This document shows, piece after piece, positions 17,286 through 26,167 of a DNA stretch of 64,000 nt. The position numbers were made by a program, and so were the translations under genes. Numbering within the stretch: position 1 is the stretch's first letter; each line of letters opens with the position of its first letter. The notes under the pieces are model-generated. The model made no database searches, had not been told where the DNA came from, and was given only the letters and a program-made list of their open reading frames with translations. The stretch lies in the NCBI GenBank assembly GCA_019694135.1, contig JAIBCM010000002.1:86143-150142 (forward strand), given 5' to 3'. The stretch comes from Verrucomicrobiia bacterium (GTDB lineage Bacteria; Verrucomicrobiota; Verrucomicrobiia; JADLBR01; JAIBCM01).

Positions 17286-19298
17286 GTGACTTCAATTTTT
17301 AAACGAGGCTGGGTTTCGGTTATCATCGTTTTTTTGATCGCTTTTGTTGCCTCTTTTTTTTATGCGCAAGCGCCTTCGATGGGAGATGATATTGATTATT
17401 ACGGCTTTGCGTTGCATCGTCATTTTCCTCGATCCGAGTTTCCGCCGGATGATGGGTTTCATTTTTTGCGATGGCCGGTATGGGGTTTGATCTGGTTTTA
17501 CCAATTTTTTGGTGGCTATGGATGGGCATCGTTTTTGTTTGTGCCTTTTTTTTGTTTGGCGGTGGCTTGTGCGATTGCATTTTTCGTGGGAAAGGAATTA
17601 GAAGGACCCGGGGTAGGAGCGTTGGCGGCGCTATTGGTTTTTTTTCATCCTTTGATGGATCCACTTATTACTCGACCGATGCCGGATGTGATGGAATGCG
17701 CGTTGGGTGGTCTAGGGTTTTTAATGGTATGGCGATTTTTGTTTGATACAGAAAAGCGTTCCTGGTTGGCGGGTATGGGTTATGGCATGGGGCTAGGCAT
17801 TTTAATTTTTGTGACTTGGGCAAATCGTCCCACGGGATTGATTTGGGTCATTGCAGTGGGTTTGTTGTCGCTTTTGCGTTGGCGTGAGGTGGGTTGGTTT
17901 TGGTTTTTTGCTTTAGCAACTTTTACACTTTGTTTTTTTGTGGAGGCTTGGATTTATCAAAATCTTTTTGGCGATTTTTGGCATAGTTGGCATGCGAATT
18001 TAAAAGCCACAGGTCGCAAAGGAACGGAGGCAATAGCTTTTTGGAAATTGCCTTTTCGATTTTTTGACACGTTTGCAGCCGGAGGCGCGTTAAAGTTGCC
18101 TTATTTTTTGCTTACGCTTTTCGGATGTTGGATGGTTTGGTTGCAGGGGAAGAAAGGGAAATGGGTGGTAGGTTGGTTTATTTTAATTTATTTAGGGGTT
18201 TCGTGTGCGGTGCAATCGATTTTTCCGTTGCGCCCTCTGGTGAGGGATGGAGCCCGATTTTTAGGCGCTGTTGCTTTGCCCGCAGGCATTTTAGCGGCCT
18301 TTGGTTTGCGAGGGATATGGAATTTTGCGCTTAAACGAGGGAATTTATTTTTGCGTCGCGGCATGAAAAATGGGGCAGTGATTGGCTTGGTTTTGCTTTT
18401 ATTTTTAGCGAGCTCTCGCAATCGTTGGAATCCCGATTATTTGCCCGAACTGCGCGCTTGGTTTAAACAGATTCAACCAGGAGAAAAAATCAAGACTCAT
18501 GGCAATTTTTATGAAGTTGCATTTATCGCGGATGCAAAGAAAGCAAGGCAACTCACGTGGTTTATTTTTGATAGAGGGCAGTTGGCAAAAGAGCCGGATT
18601 TATTGAATCCCAATCAGGAAGGTGGTTTGGATCATCTTTTGTTGCATCGGCCGCGTGTGATGGTGACGGTGCGAAAATCGCTGGAAAAAGGAAAAGTTTT
18701 TTCTGAGGGGCAGTTGGCGCGAGATTTGTTAAGCGCCGATTCTCGCTGGCAACTTCAAGATGTGTTGTTTCGTTCTTCGGAAACGATTTTAGGCGGGTGG
18801 CCGGAATTTTTTTGGTTTCGTCCTGCGCAGACTTCTTATTTTTCGATGGATGTGACAGCTTATACGAGTGAGTTGAATTGGACAGAAAATCCTGAGAGTG
18901 AATACGAAAAAAATTTCTTTGAAAAAAAGGGTTCAGGAAAACTTTTTTTTGAAGAGGGCAAGGGACTCGTTTTTGAAAGGGGTTCACCAGGTAAAGTGAT
19001 TTATCTTTTAACCCGAGCGATTCGTTTGCCTGAGGAGTGGAAAGGACGCATGTTGGATTTGCGGGCTAACACTGTTTCACAAAAAGTTGAGGCTTTAGTT
19101 CATTATGTGAGATTTTTGGATGCCAAGGGTCAAGAAATTGAGACACAAGAAATCGAATTTTTTGCGGCGCCCGATGGTTTTTGGGATTTTAGTGCGGTCA
19201 AAATTCCTTCTGAGGCGGTATTTGTGCAATGGAAAATTGCTGTGTCCAATTCGTGTCAGGGTTTTGTTTTGAAAGAAATAAAATTACTTTCGGAGTAA
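17286..19298 (+). CDS. Large membrane protein, GT-C glycosyltransferase-like
   Basis: A 670-residue protein. Residues 1 to about 375 form ten or so membrane segments; an early periplasmic loop carries MGDDIDYYGFAL, an acidic motif in the position expected for GT-C enzymes. A soluble C-terminal half (about 385-670) is rich in Trp and charged residues and looks like a beta-rich carbohydrate-binding or lectin-like domain, though no family is recognised. The start is GTG at 17286; there is only a weak GAG-type ribosome site. It differs from the three shorter paralogues and may act on a different sugar acceptor. Confidence 0.55.
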   Translation: MTSIFKRGWVSVIIVFLIAFVASFFYAQAPSMGDDIDYYGFALHRHFPRSEFPPDDGFHFLRWPVWGLIWFYQFFGGYGWASFLFVPFFCLAVACAIAFFVGKELEGPGVGALAALLVFFHPLMDPLITRPMPDVMECALGGLGFLMVWRFLFDTEKRSWLAGMGYGMGLGILIFVTWANRPTGLIWVIAVGLLSLLRWREVGWFWFFALATFTLCFFVEAWIYQNLFGDFWHSWHANLKATGRKGTEAIAFWKLPFRFFDTFAAGGALKLPYFLLTLFGCWMVWLQGKKGKWVVGWFILIYLGVSCAVQSIFPLRPLVRDGARFLGAVALPAGILAAFGLRGIWNFALKRGNLFLRRGMKNGAVIGLVLLLFLASSRNRWNPDYLPELRAWFKQIQPGEKIKTHGNFYEVAFIADAKKARQLTWFIFDRGQLAKEPDLLNPNQEGGLDHLLLHRPRVMVTVRKSLEKGKVFSEGQLARDLLSADSRWQLQDVLFRSSETILGGWPEFFWFRPAQTSYFSMDVTAYTSELNWTENPESEYEKNFFEKKGSGKLFFEEGKGLVFERGSPGKVIYLLTRAIRLPEEWKGRMLDLRANTVSQKVEALVHYVRFLDAKGQEIETQEIEFFAAPDGFWDFSAVKIPSEAVFVQWKIAVSNSCQGFVLKEIKLLSE

Positions 19299-19356
19299 AC
19301 TATTTATTTTACTCTGAATTATTTTGTGATTTTAGTCTATTACTAATCGGTGGTAG

Positions 19357-20226
19357 TTAGGGTGCCACGATTTCTTTGTAGCTGTCGGGGCGACGATCGC
19401 GATAGAATTGCCAGGTGTTGCGCACTTCTTGAATTTGATCGAGATCCATATCCGCAATAACTAATTCTTCTTTATCGCGGCTTGCTTTGGCTAAATATTG
19501 ACCGCGTGGATTGACGAAGTAGGACTGACCATAGAACTCGCCAATATTCCAAGGCTTTTCGACGCCGACGCGATTGATAGCGCCCAAGAAGTATTGATTG
19601 GCCACGGCGTGAGCGGGTTGTTCGATGCTCCAGAGATATTCGCTTAATCCAGCGACTGTGGCAGAGGGATTGAAAACAATTTCTGCACCGTTTAATCCAA
19701 GGCAACGTGCGCCATCTGGGAAGTGGCGATCGTAACAAATATAAACACCTACTTTACCTACTGCGGTTTCAAAAACGGGATAACCCATGTTACCAGGACG
19801 GAAATAGAATTTTTCCCAAAAACCCGGTAAGCAATGTGGGATATGATTTTTGCGATATTTGCCGAGATATTTACCATCAGAATCGATCACGGCAGCGGTG
19901 TTATAATAAACGCCGGTCATATCGACTTCGTAAATAGGAACAACTATGACCATGTTAAGACGTTTCGCGGTTTCGCACATAAGTTGAGTAGTTGGGCCAT
20001 CGGGAATTTGCTCGGTTAGATCATACCAATGCGTTTTTTGTTCAGCACAAAAGTAAGGACCGTAAAAAAGTTCCTGCATACAAACGACGTTGCAACCCTT
20101 TTTCGCTGCTTCTTCGAGAAATCCCATATGTTTCTCGATCATTGCATGTTTAATCGTTTCCACCGGCGCGGTGCCTTCGTGGGTCGTTTTTGTTTGAATC
20201 AAACCGCCTCTAACCATTCTAGCCAT
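19357..20226 (-). CDS. Beta-ureidopropionase / N-carbamoyl amidase (nitrilase superfamily)
   Basis: Hydrolyses N-carbamoyl-beta-alanine (from uracil) or N-carbamoyl-beta-aminoisobutyrate (from thymine) to the amino acid, CO2 and ammonia in the cytoplasm. The 289-residue length fits the carbon-nitrogen hydrolase family. The catalytic triad is visible: Glu52 in MQELFYGPYF, Lys126 in YRKNHIPH and Cys164 in ICYDRHFPD. The FFYDRH-type sequence and the C-terminal NTWQFYRDRRPDSY are typical of bacterial beta-ureidopropionases. A good Shine-Dalgarno (AAGGAG) precedes the ATG. It is divergent from preT across a 213-base region, consistent with joint control of the pyrimidine pathway. Confidence 0.88.
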   Translation of the reverse strand: MARMVRGGLIQTKTTHEGTAPVETIKHAMIEKHMGFLEEAAKKGCNVVCMQELFYGPYFCAEQKTHWYDLTEQIPDGPTTQLMCETAKRLNMVIVVPIYEVDMTGVYYNTAAVIDSDGKYLGKYRKNHIPHCLPGFWEKFYFRPGNMGYPVFETAVGKVGVYICYDRHFPDGARCLGLNGAEIVFNPSATVAGLSEYLWSIEQPAHAVANQYFLGAINRVGVEKPWNIGEFYGQSYFVNPRGQYLAKASRDKEELVIADMDLDQIQEVRNTWQFYRDRRPDSYKEIVAP

Positions 20227-20354
20227 TATTAACTCCTTTTGAAAATTGTTACTGTTTGCTTACAAAAAAATGAAAGAGGGGTCAATGGGTAAATCATGAA
20301 AACTTCGATTTAGTAATTTGAGGTGTCATTTTTGTTGAAATGAAAGATTAGCGC

Positions 20355-20384
20355 TTGCCATGATGAAGTTTACGATTCTATAAT
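20355..20384 (+). promoter_or_regulatory. Sigma-70-type promoter for the preT-preA-mmsA operon
   Basis: TTGCCA (20355-20360), an 18-base spacer and a perfect TATAAT (20379-20384) lie 56 bases before the preT start, inside the divergent region shared with the beta-ureidopropionase gene. The start of preT has AGGAG nearby. No regulator gene is adjacent, so the controlling protein is unknown. Confidence 0.6.
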
Positions 20385-20439
20385 CGCCGTCTTGTTGGAA
20401 AATTAAATTGGATTAAATTATTTAGGAGAATTAACTGTT

Positions 20440-21924
20440 ATGCCACTTGCTCCCAAACTTGATGCTGCGTCTGCGGCGAAGAATCTAGATGAAGTTAAAC
20501 CGCCTTACGCACCGCAAGAAGCGTTAGTAGAAGCGAATCGTTGTTTGTTTTGTTTTGATGCGCCTTGCATCATGGCATGTCCGACGGGGATTGATATTCC
20601 TTCTTTTATTAAGAAAATTGCTACGGATAATGTGGTGGGTTCGGCTCGTGTTATTTTAAGTGCTAATATTTTGGGGGCCAGTTGTGCGCGGGTATGTCCG
20701 ACAGAGGTTTTGTGCGAAGGAGCTTGTGTAATGTTAGATAAAGAAAAAGAGCCGATTAAAATTGGGCGCTTACAACGTTACGCCACCGATCATGTTTTTA
20801 ATAACAATATTAAATTGTTTCAACCGACCAAAAAGAAGGTTGGCAAAAAAGTGGCTGTGATTGGTGCGGGTCCTGCCGGTTTGGGGTGCGCGGCGGAGTT
20901 AGCGCAGATGGGTTATGATGTGACCATTTTTGAAAAACGGGAAAAAGGTGGTGGGCTGAACACGTTTGGGATTGCTTATTATAAGATGAAGCCCGAAGTG
21001 AGCTTGGAAGAAGTTGCGCTGGTGGAAAGTTTAGGCGTGGAAATTCGCTATAGCGTCGAAGTTGGTAAGGATATTTCTGTTGAAGAATTGGATAAAAAAT
21101 TTGATGCGATTTTCTTGGGCGTAGGTTTAGGTGACACACAAAAGCTAGGTATTCCCGGTGAAGACGCCAAAGGTGTGGTGGATGCGTTGGAGTTTATTGA
21201 GCAAATTCATACTCAACCCTTACATAAAGTGCCGGTGGGCGATCGTGTGGCTGTGGTGGGTTGTGGTAACACGGCGATTGATGCCAGCACGCAATCCAAG
21301 CGATTGGGCGCATCGCATGTGCATGTGATTTATCGTCGTGGTGAAAAGGAAATGCCGGCTTACGATTTTGAATATGAGTTGGCTAAGAGCGATGGTGTGG
21401 AGTTTCTCTTTAACACTTTGCCTTTGGAAGTTCTCAAAGATAACGCGGGTAATGTGCGAGGTATGAAACTCGCAAAAACTCGTGTGGCTGCGGGTAAAGT
21501 TGAAGTGATTCCAGGCAGTGAATATGAAGAAGTATTCGACATGATTATTCCTGCGGTGGGTCAAGAAAAGCAGAAGAGTTGGATTCAAAAGGTTTTTCCT
21601 AAGCTCGAAATTGATAAGAAAGGCGTGATTATTAATGATCCGCAAACCAAGCAAACTTCGGAAAAGAAAATTTTCTGTGGTGGCGATTGCGCGAATGGTG
21701 GTCGTGAAGTGGTGAATGCCGTGGGTGAGGGTAAAAAAGCTGCGTTAGGCATCCATAATTTTTTAATGGGCGAAAAAGTCGATAGCGAAGTGCAACCTTC
21801 ACGTCATGGCTTAAAGGAAGGGCGTCCTACAGGTTCAGGTCTTCGTAATCCGGTTCGCGCCCCAGAGTTGGAAGAGGCTTATTTTTCAACCAATGGCAAT
21901 GGTAACGGTCACAAAAAAGCTTAA
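20440..21924 (+). CDS. preT: NAD-dependent dihydropyrimidine dehydrogenase subunit PreT
   Basis: Electron-input subunit of the dihydropyrimidine dehydrogenase that reduces uracil and thymine. At 494 residues it is close to the glutamate-synthase small-subunit-like PreT family. The N-terminal Fe-S part has CLFCFDAPCIMACPTGIDIP and SCARVCPTEVLCEGAC. An FAD-binding GAGPAGLGCAAELA follows at about residue 140, then a NAD(P)-binding VVGCGNTAIDASTQSKRLGA near residue 270, and IFCGGDCANGG near the C-terminus. It is followed 35 bases later by preA, as in known preTA operons. A His/Asn/Gly-rich tail (NGNGNGHKKA) is unusual but harmless-looking. Confidence 0.93.
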   Translation: MPLAPKLDAASAAKNLDEVKPPYAPQEALVEANRCLFCFDAPCIMACPTGIDIPSFIKKIATDNVVGSARVILSANILGASCARVCPTEVLCEGACVMLDKEKEPIKIGRLQRYATDHVFNNNIKLFQPTKKKVGKKVAVIGAGPAGLGCAAELAQMGYDVTIFEKREKGGGLNTFGIAYYKMKPEVSLEEVALVESLGVEIRYSVEVGKDISVEELDKKFDAIFLGVGLGDTQKLGIPGEDAKGVVDALEFIEQIHTQPLHKVPVGDRVAVVGCGNTAIDASTQSKRLGASHVHVIYRRGEKEMPAYDFEYELAKSDGVEFLFNTLPLEVLKDNAGNVRGMKLAKTRVAAGKVEVIPGSEYEEVFDMIIPAVGQEKQKSWIQKVFPKLEIDKKGVIINDPQTKQTSEKKIFCGGDCANGGREVVNAVGEGKKAALGIHNFLMGEKVDSEVQPSRHGLKEGRPTGSGLRNPVRAPELEEAYFSTNGNGNGHKKA

Positions 21925-21959
21925 GAAAAATGGAGAAACGAAAGTAAACGGAGAAAATT

Positions 21960-23276
21960 ATGGCAGATTTAAGTATTAATTTAGCTGGGATCAAATCGCC
22001 GAATCCTTTTTGGATTGCTTCGGGACCTCCAGGCAACACGGGTTATCAATGCGAACGCGCGTTCGACTCCGGTTGGGGCGGCGTGGTTTGGAAAACGATT
22101 GGCGAACCGATTGTGAACGTGAGTTCGCGCTATTCGGCTTTGAATTATGGTCAAACCCGCATGATTGGTTTGAATAACATTGAGTTGATTAGCGATCGCT
22201 CGCCCGAAACTAATTTTAAAGAGATCTATAATGTTAAAAAGAAATGGCCGAATCATGCTGTGATTGCTTCGCTCATGGTTGACACGCGTGAGCGTTGGCA
22301 TGAGTTTGTACAACGCTCTATTGATTCTGGCGCAGATGGGATTGAGCTTAATTTTGGTTGTCCGCACGGTATGTGCGAACGTGGCATGGGCTCGGCGGTT
22401 GGTCAACAACCCAAAGTGGCTGAAACGATTGTCGGTTGGGTGATGGAAGCCGCCTCAGGAAAAATTCCTGTGATTGTGAAGTTGACGCCTAACATTACCG
22501 ATGTGACTCAAGCTGCGCGCGCGGCAAAACGTGCGGGTGGTAATGCGATTTCATTGATCAACACGATCAACAGTATCACACAGGTGAATCTCGACACGTT
22601 TGTGCCAGAGCCTTATGTGAATGGTCAAAGTTCGCATGGTGGTTATTGTGGGCCTGCGGTAAAACCGATTGCTTTGAATATGGTGCAAAGTTGCGCGGAA
22701 GATCCTGAAGTTCAGTTGCCCATTTCCGGTATTGGTGGCATTTCGAATTGGCGCGATGCTGCGGAGTTTATTGCGCTTGGTTCGACCAGTGTGCAAGTCT
22801 GCACGGCTGTGATGCATTACGGTTTTCGTATTGTGGAAGACATGGCTGAGGGGTTGAGCAATTATCTCGATAGCAAAGGTTTTAAATCTGTGAACGAGTT
22901 GCGCGGTAAAGCGATTCACTCGCTCAATCGTTGGGAGAATTTAAACTTAAATTTCAAACGCGTTGCGCAAATTGATTATGATAAATGTATCGGTTGCAAT
23001 CTTTGCTTTATTGCTTGTGAAGATGGCGCGCATCAGTGCATTGATCTAGTTTCGCCAAATGGTCAAGGTTTAGGCCCGGGACGCTTGCCCGGTAAACCCA
23101 TTCCTCAAATTCGTCAAGAAGACTGTGTGGGTTGTAATTTGTGTTCCTTAGTTTGTCCTGTGGACGATTGTATTGAAATGGTCACCATCGAAACCGGACG
23201 ACCTTTCTTTAGTTGGAAAGAGTATCAAACTAAATTGGCTAAAGGCGAAATGCAGCCTATTCCGCCACATCCTTAA
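21960..23276 (+). CDS. preA: NAD-dependent dihydropyrimidine dehydrogenase subunit PreA
   Basis: Catalytic subunit that reduces uracil or thymine to the 5,6-dihydro base. Residues 1 to about 310 form the FMN-binding dihydroorotate-dehydrogenase-like barrel, with SPNPFWIASGPPGNTGYQ at the start, ELNFGCPHGM, and GGYCGPAVKPIAL in the active-site loop. The C-terminal third carries two 4Fe-4S ferredoxin motifs, CIGCNLCFIAC and CVGCNLCSLVC. Length 438 residues is slightly above the roughly 410 of E. coli PreA. It lies between preT and mmsA on one transcript. Confidence 0.94.
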   Translation: MADLSINLAGIKSPNPFWIASGPPGNTGYQCERAFDSGWGGVVWKTIGEPIVNVSSRYSALNYGQTRMIGLNNIELISDRSPETNFKEIYNVKKKWPNHAVIASLMVDTRERWHEFVQRSIDSGADGIELNFGCPHGMCERGMGSAVGQQPKVAETIVGWVMEAASGKIPVIVKLTPNITDVTQAARAAKRAGGNAISLINTINSITQVNLDTFVPEPYVNGQSSHGGYCGPAVKPIALNMVQSCAEDPEVQLPISGIGGISNWRDAAEFIALGSTSVQVCTAVMHYGFRIVEDMAEGLSNYLDSKGFKSVNELRGKAIHSLNRWENLNLNFKRVAQIDYDKCIGCNLCFIACEDGAHQCIDLVSPNGQGLGPGRLPGKPIPQIRQEDCVGCNLCSLVCPVDDCIEMVTIETGRPFFSWKEYQTKLAKGEMQPIPPHP

Positions 23277-23304
23277 TTTTTAAATTAACTTAGAAAAGAA
23301 ATAA

Positions 23305-24828
23305 ATGAGCACTGCAACTATTCCTACACAAACTGCCAAAACTGAACCTTGCCCACTTTATATTAATGGCGAGTGGAAACATATCGCTTCGGATCAAACA
23401 ACGCCTGTGCATAACCCATCGACTGGCGAAGTGATTGCACAAGTGCCTTTATGCGGTAATGATGTGATAGATCAAGCTGTGGCCGCCGCGGAAGCCGCTT
23501 TCCCTGCCTGGTCGGAAACTCCACCCGCTGAACGTGCGCGTGTTTTGTTTCGCTTTCGTCACTTGGTAGAAGCGGAATTTGATGACATTTGTTTAGGCAT
23601 CAGTCGCGAGCATGGGAAAACTTATGCGGAAGCGAAAGGCGATTTGCAACGGGGTCTTGAACAAACCGAATATGCGTGTGGCATTCCGAATTTATTGATG
23701 ACTGACAGTTTGGAAAATGTGGCTCGCGGGATTGATTGCGATTCGATTCGTCAGCCTCTCGGAGTTTGCGCGGGGATTGCGCCATTTAATTTCCCAGCGA
23801 TGGTTCCGATGTGGATGTGGCCTTTGGCGATTGCGTGTGGCAACACGTTCATTATGAAGCCGAGCGAAAAAGTTCCGCTTACGACAAATCGCCTGATTAA
23901 ATTATTAGAAAAAGCGGGATTGCCCAAGGGCGTTTTGAATATTGTGCATGGCGGTCGCGATTGTGTGGATGCGTTATTGAAACATCCTAAAATTAAAGCG
24001 ATCTCTTTTGTGGGATCAACACCCGTAGCGCGTTATATTTATGAGACCGGCGCCAAATATGGCAAGCGAGTTCAGTCGGCTGGCGGCGCGAAAAATTTCG
24101 TTTTAATTATGCCCGATGCGGAAGTAGAACATTCTGCGCAAGGAATTAAAGATGCGGCATTTGGTTGCGCGGGTGAACGTTGTATGGCCGGTTCGACAGC
24201 GATTGCGATTGGAAATGCTGGTAAAACGGTATTGCCTGCATTAGTGGATGTAGTGAAAAGCATGAAAGTCGGTCGCACGGATCGCCCGCCACAGCAGCAG
24301 CCACATATGGGTGCTGTGATTAGCAGTCAACACAAAGCGCGCGTGGTGGATTTGGTGACCCAAGGCGAGAAGCAAGGCGCGAAATTGCTGGTGGATGGGC
24401 GCAACGTCAAAGTTGATGATGCACCCGAAGGATTTTATATTGGACCCACCATCGTTGATAACTTGCAAGATGGAAATATTTTAACCAAAGAAGAAGTTTT
24501 CGGTCCGGTTTTGAATGTGCTCCATAGCAACGATCTCGAAAGTGCGATTCAAATTGCGAATCGTTCTTCCTATGGAAACGGAGCTGCGATCTTCACTTCA
24601 TCCGGTAAGGCTGCAAGAGAATTTCGTCATCGTGTGCAAGCCGGCATGGTCGGCATCAACGTCGGTGTTCCCGCCACGTTAGCTTATTTCCCATTCAGCG
24701 GTTGGGGTGATTCGTTCTTCGGTGATTTGCATATCCAAGGCAAAGAAGGCGTGGCTTTTTATACGAAACAAAAAGTTATCACTTCACGCTGGTTTAACTT
24801 TGGCGAAGGCGATATTTGGGCGAAATAA
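23305..24828 (+). CDS. mmsA: CoA-acylating methylmalonate-semialdehyde dehydrogenase
   Basis: Converts methylmalonate semialdehyde to propionyl-CoA, or malonate semialdehyde to acetyl-CoA, with NAD and CoA and release of CO2. The 507-residue protein has APFNFPAMVPMWMWPLA and the catalytic cysteine Cys293 in GCAGERCMAGST, both specific to the MmsA branch of aldehyde dehydrogenases, which lacks the usual general-base Glu. It follows preA by 28 bases, so the end products of reductive pyrimidine degradation after transamination would be its substrates. Coding sequence here is noticeably richer in C than in hisS/aspS. Confidence 0.93.
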   Translation: MSTATIPTQTAKTEPCPLYINGEWKHIASDQTTPVHNPSTGEVIAQVPLCGNDVIDQAVAAAEAAFPAWSETPPAERARVLFRFRHLVEAEFDDICLGISREHGKTYAEAKGDLQRGLEQTEYACGIPNLLMTDSLENVARGIDCDSIRQPLGVCAGIAPFNFPAMVPMWMWPLAIACGNTFIMKPSEKVPLTTNRLIKLLEKAGLPKGVLNIVHGGRDCVDALLKHPKIKAISFVGSTPVARYIYETGAKYGKRVQSAGGAKNFVLIMPDAEVEHSAQGIKDAAFGCAGERCMAGSTAIAIGNAGKTVLPALVDVVKSMKVGRTDRPPQQQPHMGAVISSQHKARVVDLVTQGEKQGAKLLVDGRNVKVDDAPEGFYIGPTIVDNLQDGNILTKEEVFGPVLNVLHSNDLESAIQIANRSSYGNGAAIFTSSGKAAREFRHRVQAGMVGINVGVPATLAYFPFSGWGDSFFGDLHIQGKEGVAFYTKQKVITSRWFNFGEGDIWAK

Positions 24829-24837
24829 GCTTAGTTT

Positions 24838-25197
24838 TTGAAAATACTCGAGACGCTTCTGCTTGCCTTTTTCGGTATTCCGATAATTGGTCTGTTGTTT
24901 GGTGGTATTTATTCTTTGCCCGCAATTTATCTTACTAAAGAAAAAGAGCCGTGGTTTAGTCTTTTGCTAAGCTTTGGCTTGGCGATGACTGTTTTTGGCA
25001 TCGGTTTTCTAGGACAAGTTCCGCTGCTTTATCTTGTATGTGTTTGGTTGTTTACTATCATTTGTCTATTCATTGCACGCAAGATTTTCGGAGGTCTTGG
25101 CCATAATTTGGAACGATTTGGAATGGTGCATAGCCTAGCATTACTTCTTATTTTTTTAGTTATTACGCTTTGTCATTTTGGGGTCTTGGGAAAATGA
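24838..25197 (+). CDS. Small hydrophobic membrane protein, unknown
   Basis: A 119-residue protein with about four hydrophobic segments and no family recognised. It begins with TTG 9 bases after the mmsA stop codon and could be translated as the last gene of the pre/mms operon. Charged residues are few (a KEKEP loop near residue 35, and ARKIFGGLGHNLERF near residue 82). Transport of a pathway intermediate is conceivable but not supported by any motif. Confidence 0.5.
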   Translation: MKILETLLLAFFGIPIIGLLFGGIYSLPAIYLTKEKEPWFSLLLSFGLAMTVFGIGFLGQVPLLYLVCVWLFTIICLFIARKIFGGLGHNLERFGMVHSLALLLIFLVITLCHFGVLGK

Positions 25198-25231
25198 ATA
25201 GTTAAGTAGTTTAGGCATCTAATGTAAAACT

Positions 25232-26098
25232 ATGCGATTTTTTTGTTTCATTTTGGCGATTTTTATTTCCGGATGTTCTGGAGTTGCCGAGAAAGTGAAA
25301 AAAATAGAGGAGCCGAGGTTAGTTATTTTGACTGAGGGTATTGTGGGCGGGATTAGTTCACCGATTGTTCTACAGGAAATGATTTTTTATCAAGATGCTT
25401 TGGGAAAGTGTGAAGTTTGGACGAGAAAATTAAAAGAGGCTCCTTTTCAATATAGTTATTATGTTTCGGATTATTCCTTATCTCAGTTTGAGCAGTTATT
25501 GTCGAAATTGGATGGGGTAAAAAATTTGCCCTTGGAAAATCCTGTGGGTGGAGAGGATATTTATGAGTTGGACACGAGTTTAGGTGTTTTTTCAGATCAA
25601 TGGCAATGGATGAATCAAGCGCCAAGTGGCTGTATTCATATGCAATCCAAAACGATTCCGACGTCACGTCAAAAAGAAAAATTTCAAGAGGCGGTTCAGA
25701 AAGTTCAAGCGGAGTTGAAAACTTTAAATTTTAAAGAAATTGATCAACAGTCTTATGAAAAAATTGCTCGTGAAACTTTAAAAATTAGAGATAATTATCG
25801 AATAAAATCTGATAAAAATATGACATGGCTTTTTAAAGATTCTCCGGATTTAGCCATTATCACTACGCGACAAGTGATAGATCTTGGTTATCCGATTTTG
25901 CGAGTGACACATGATAGTGATGATGGAGGATGGCAATTTCTGTGTGGAACCTCCAACGAAACGGATGATGCTCGAGTCATTTCATTAGAGGAAATTTTAA
26001 AGCGAGACGAAACTTTGGCAGAATTGCATGACTTACCTTTAGGATGGGTGGCTTGGCGAAAAACTTCAAATTCACCCTGGCAAAGGCAAAAACGATAA
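25232..26098 (+). CDS. Putative lipoprotein with C-terminal Trp-rich domain, unknown
   Basis: A 288-residue protein with a short lipoprotein signal (lipobox ISGC, Cys15). The middle (about residues 150-185) is a helical, Lys/Glu/Gln-rich stretch. The last 85 residues, with the pattern HDSDDGGWQFLCG then DLPLGWVAWR and a final W, look like a widespread small domain often found in proteins of unknown function. I do not assign a function. Codon composition is AT-rich like the other unrecognised genes of the window. It separates mmsA from hydA. Confidence 0.5.
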   Translation: MRFFCFILAIFISGCSGVAEKVKKIEEPRLVILTEGIVGGISSPIVLQEMIFYQDALGKCEVWTRKLKEAPFQYSYYVSDYSLSQFEQLLSKLDGVKNLPLENPVGGEDIYELDTSLGVFSDQWQWMNQAPSGCIHMQSKTIPTSRQKEKFQEAVQKVQAELKTLNFKEIDQQSYEKIARETLKIRDNYRIKSDKNMTWLFKDSPDLAIITTRQVIDLGYPILRVTHDSDDGGWQFLCGTSNETDDARVISLEEILKRDETLAELHDLPLGWVAWRKTSNSPWQRQKR

Positions 26099-26167
26099 AT
26101 ATTTAATCATTTTTACGCTTTTCCTTTTGCTCAAACAAAATAGAGTTTGATGCAAAGGAAATATTCT

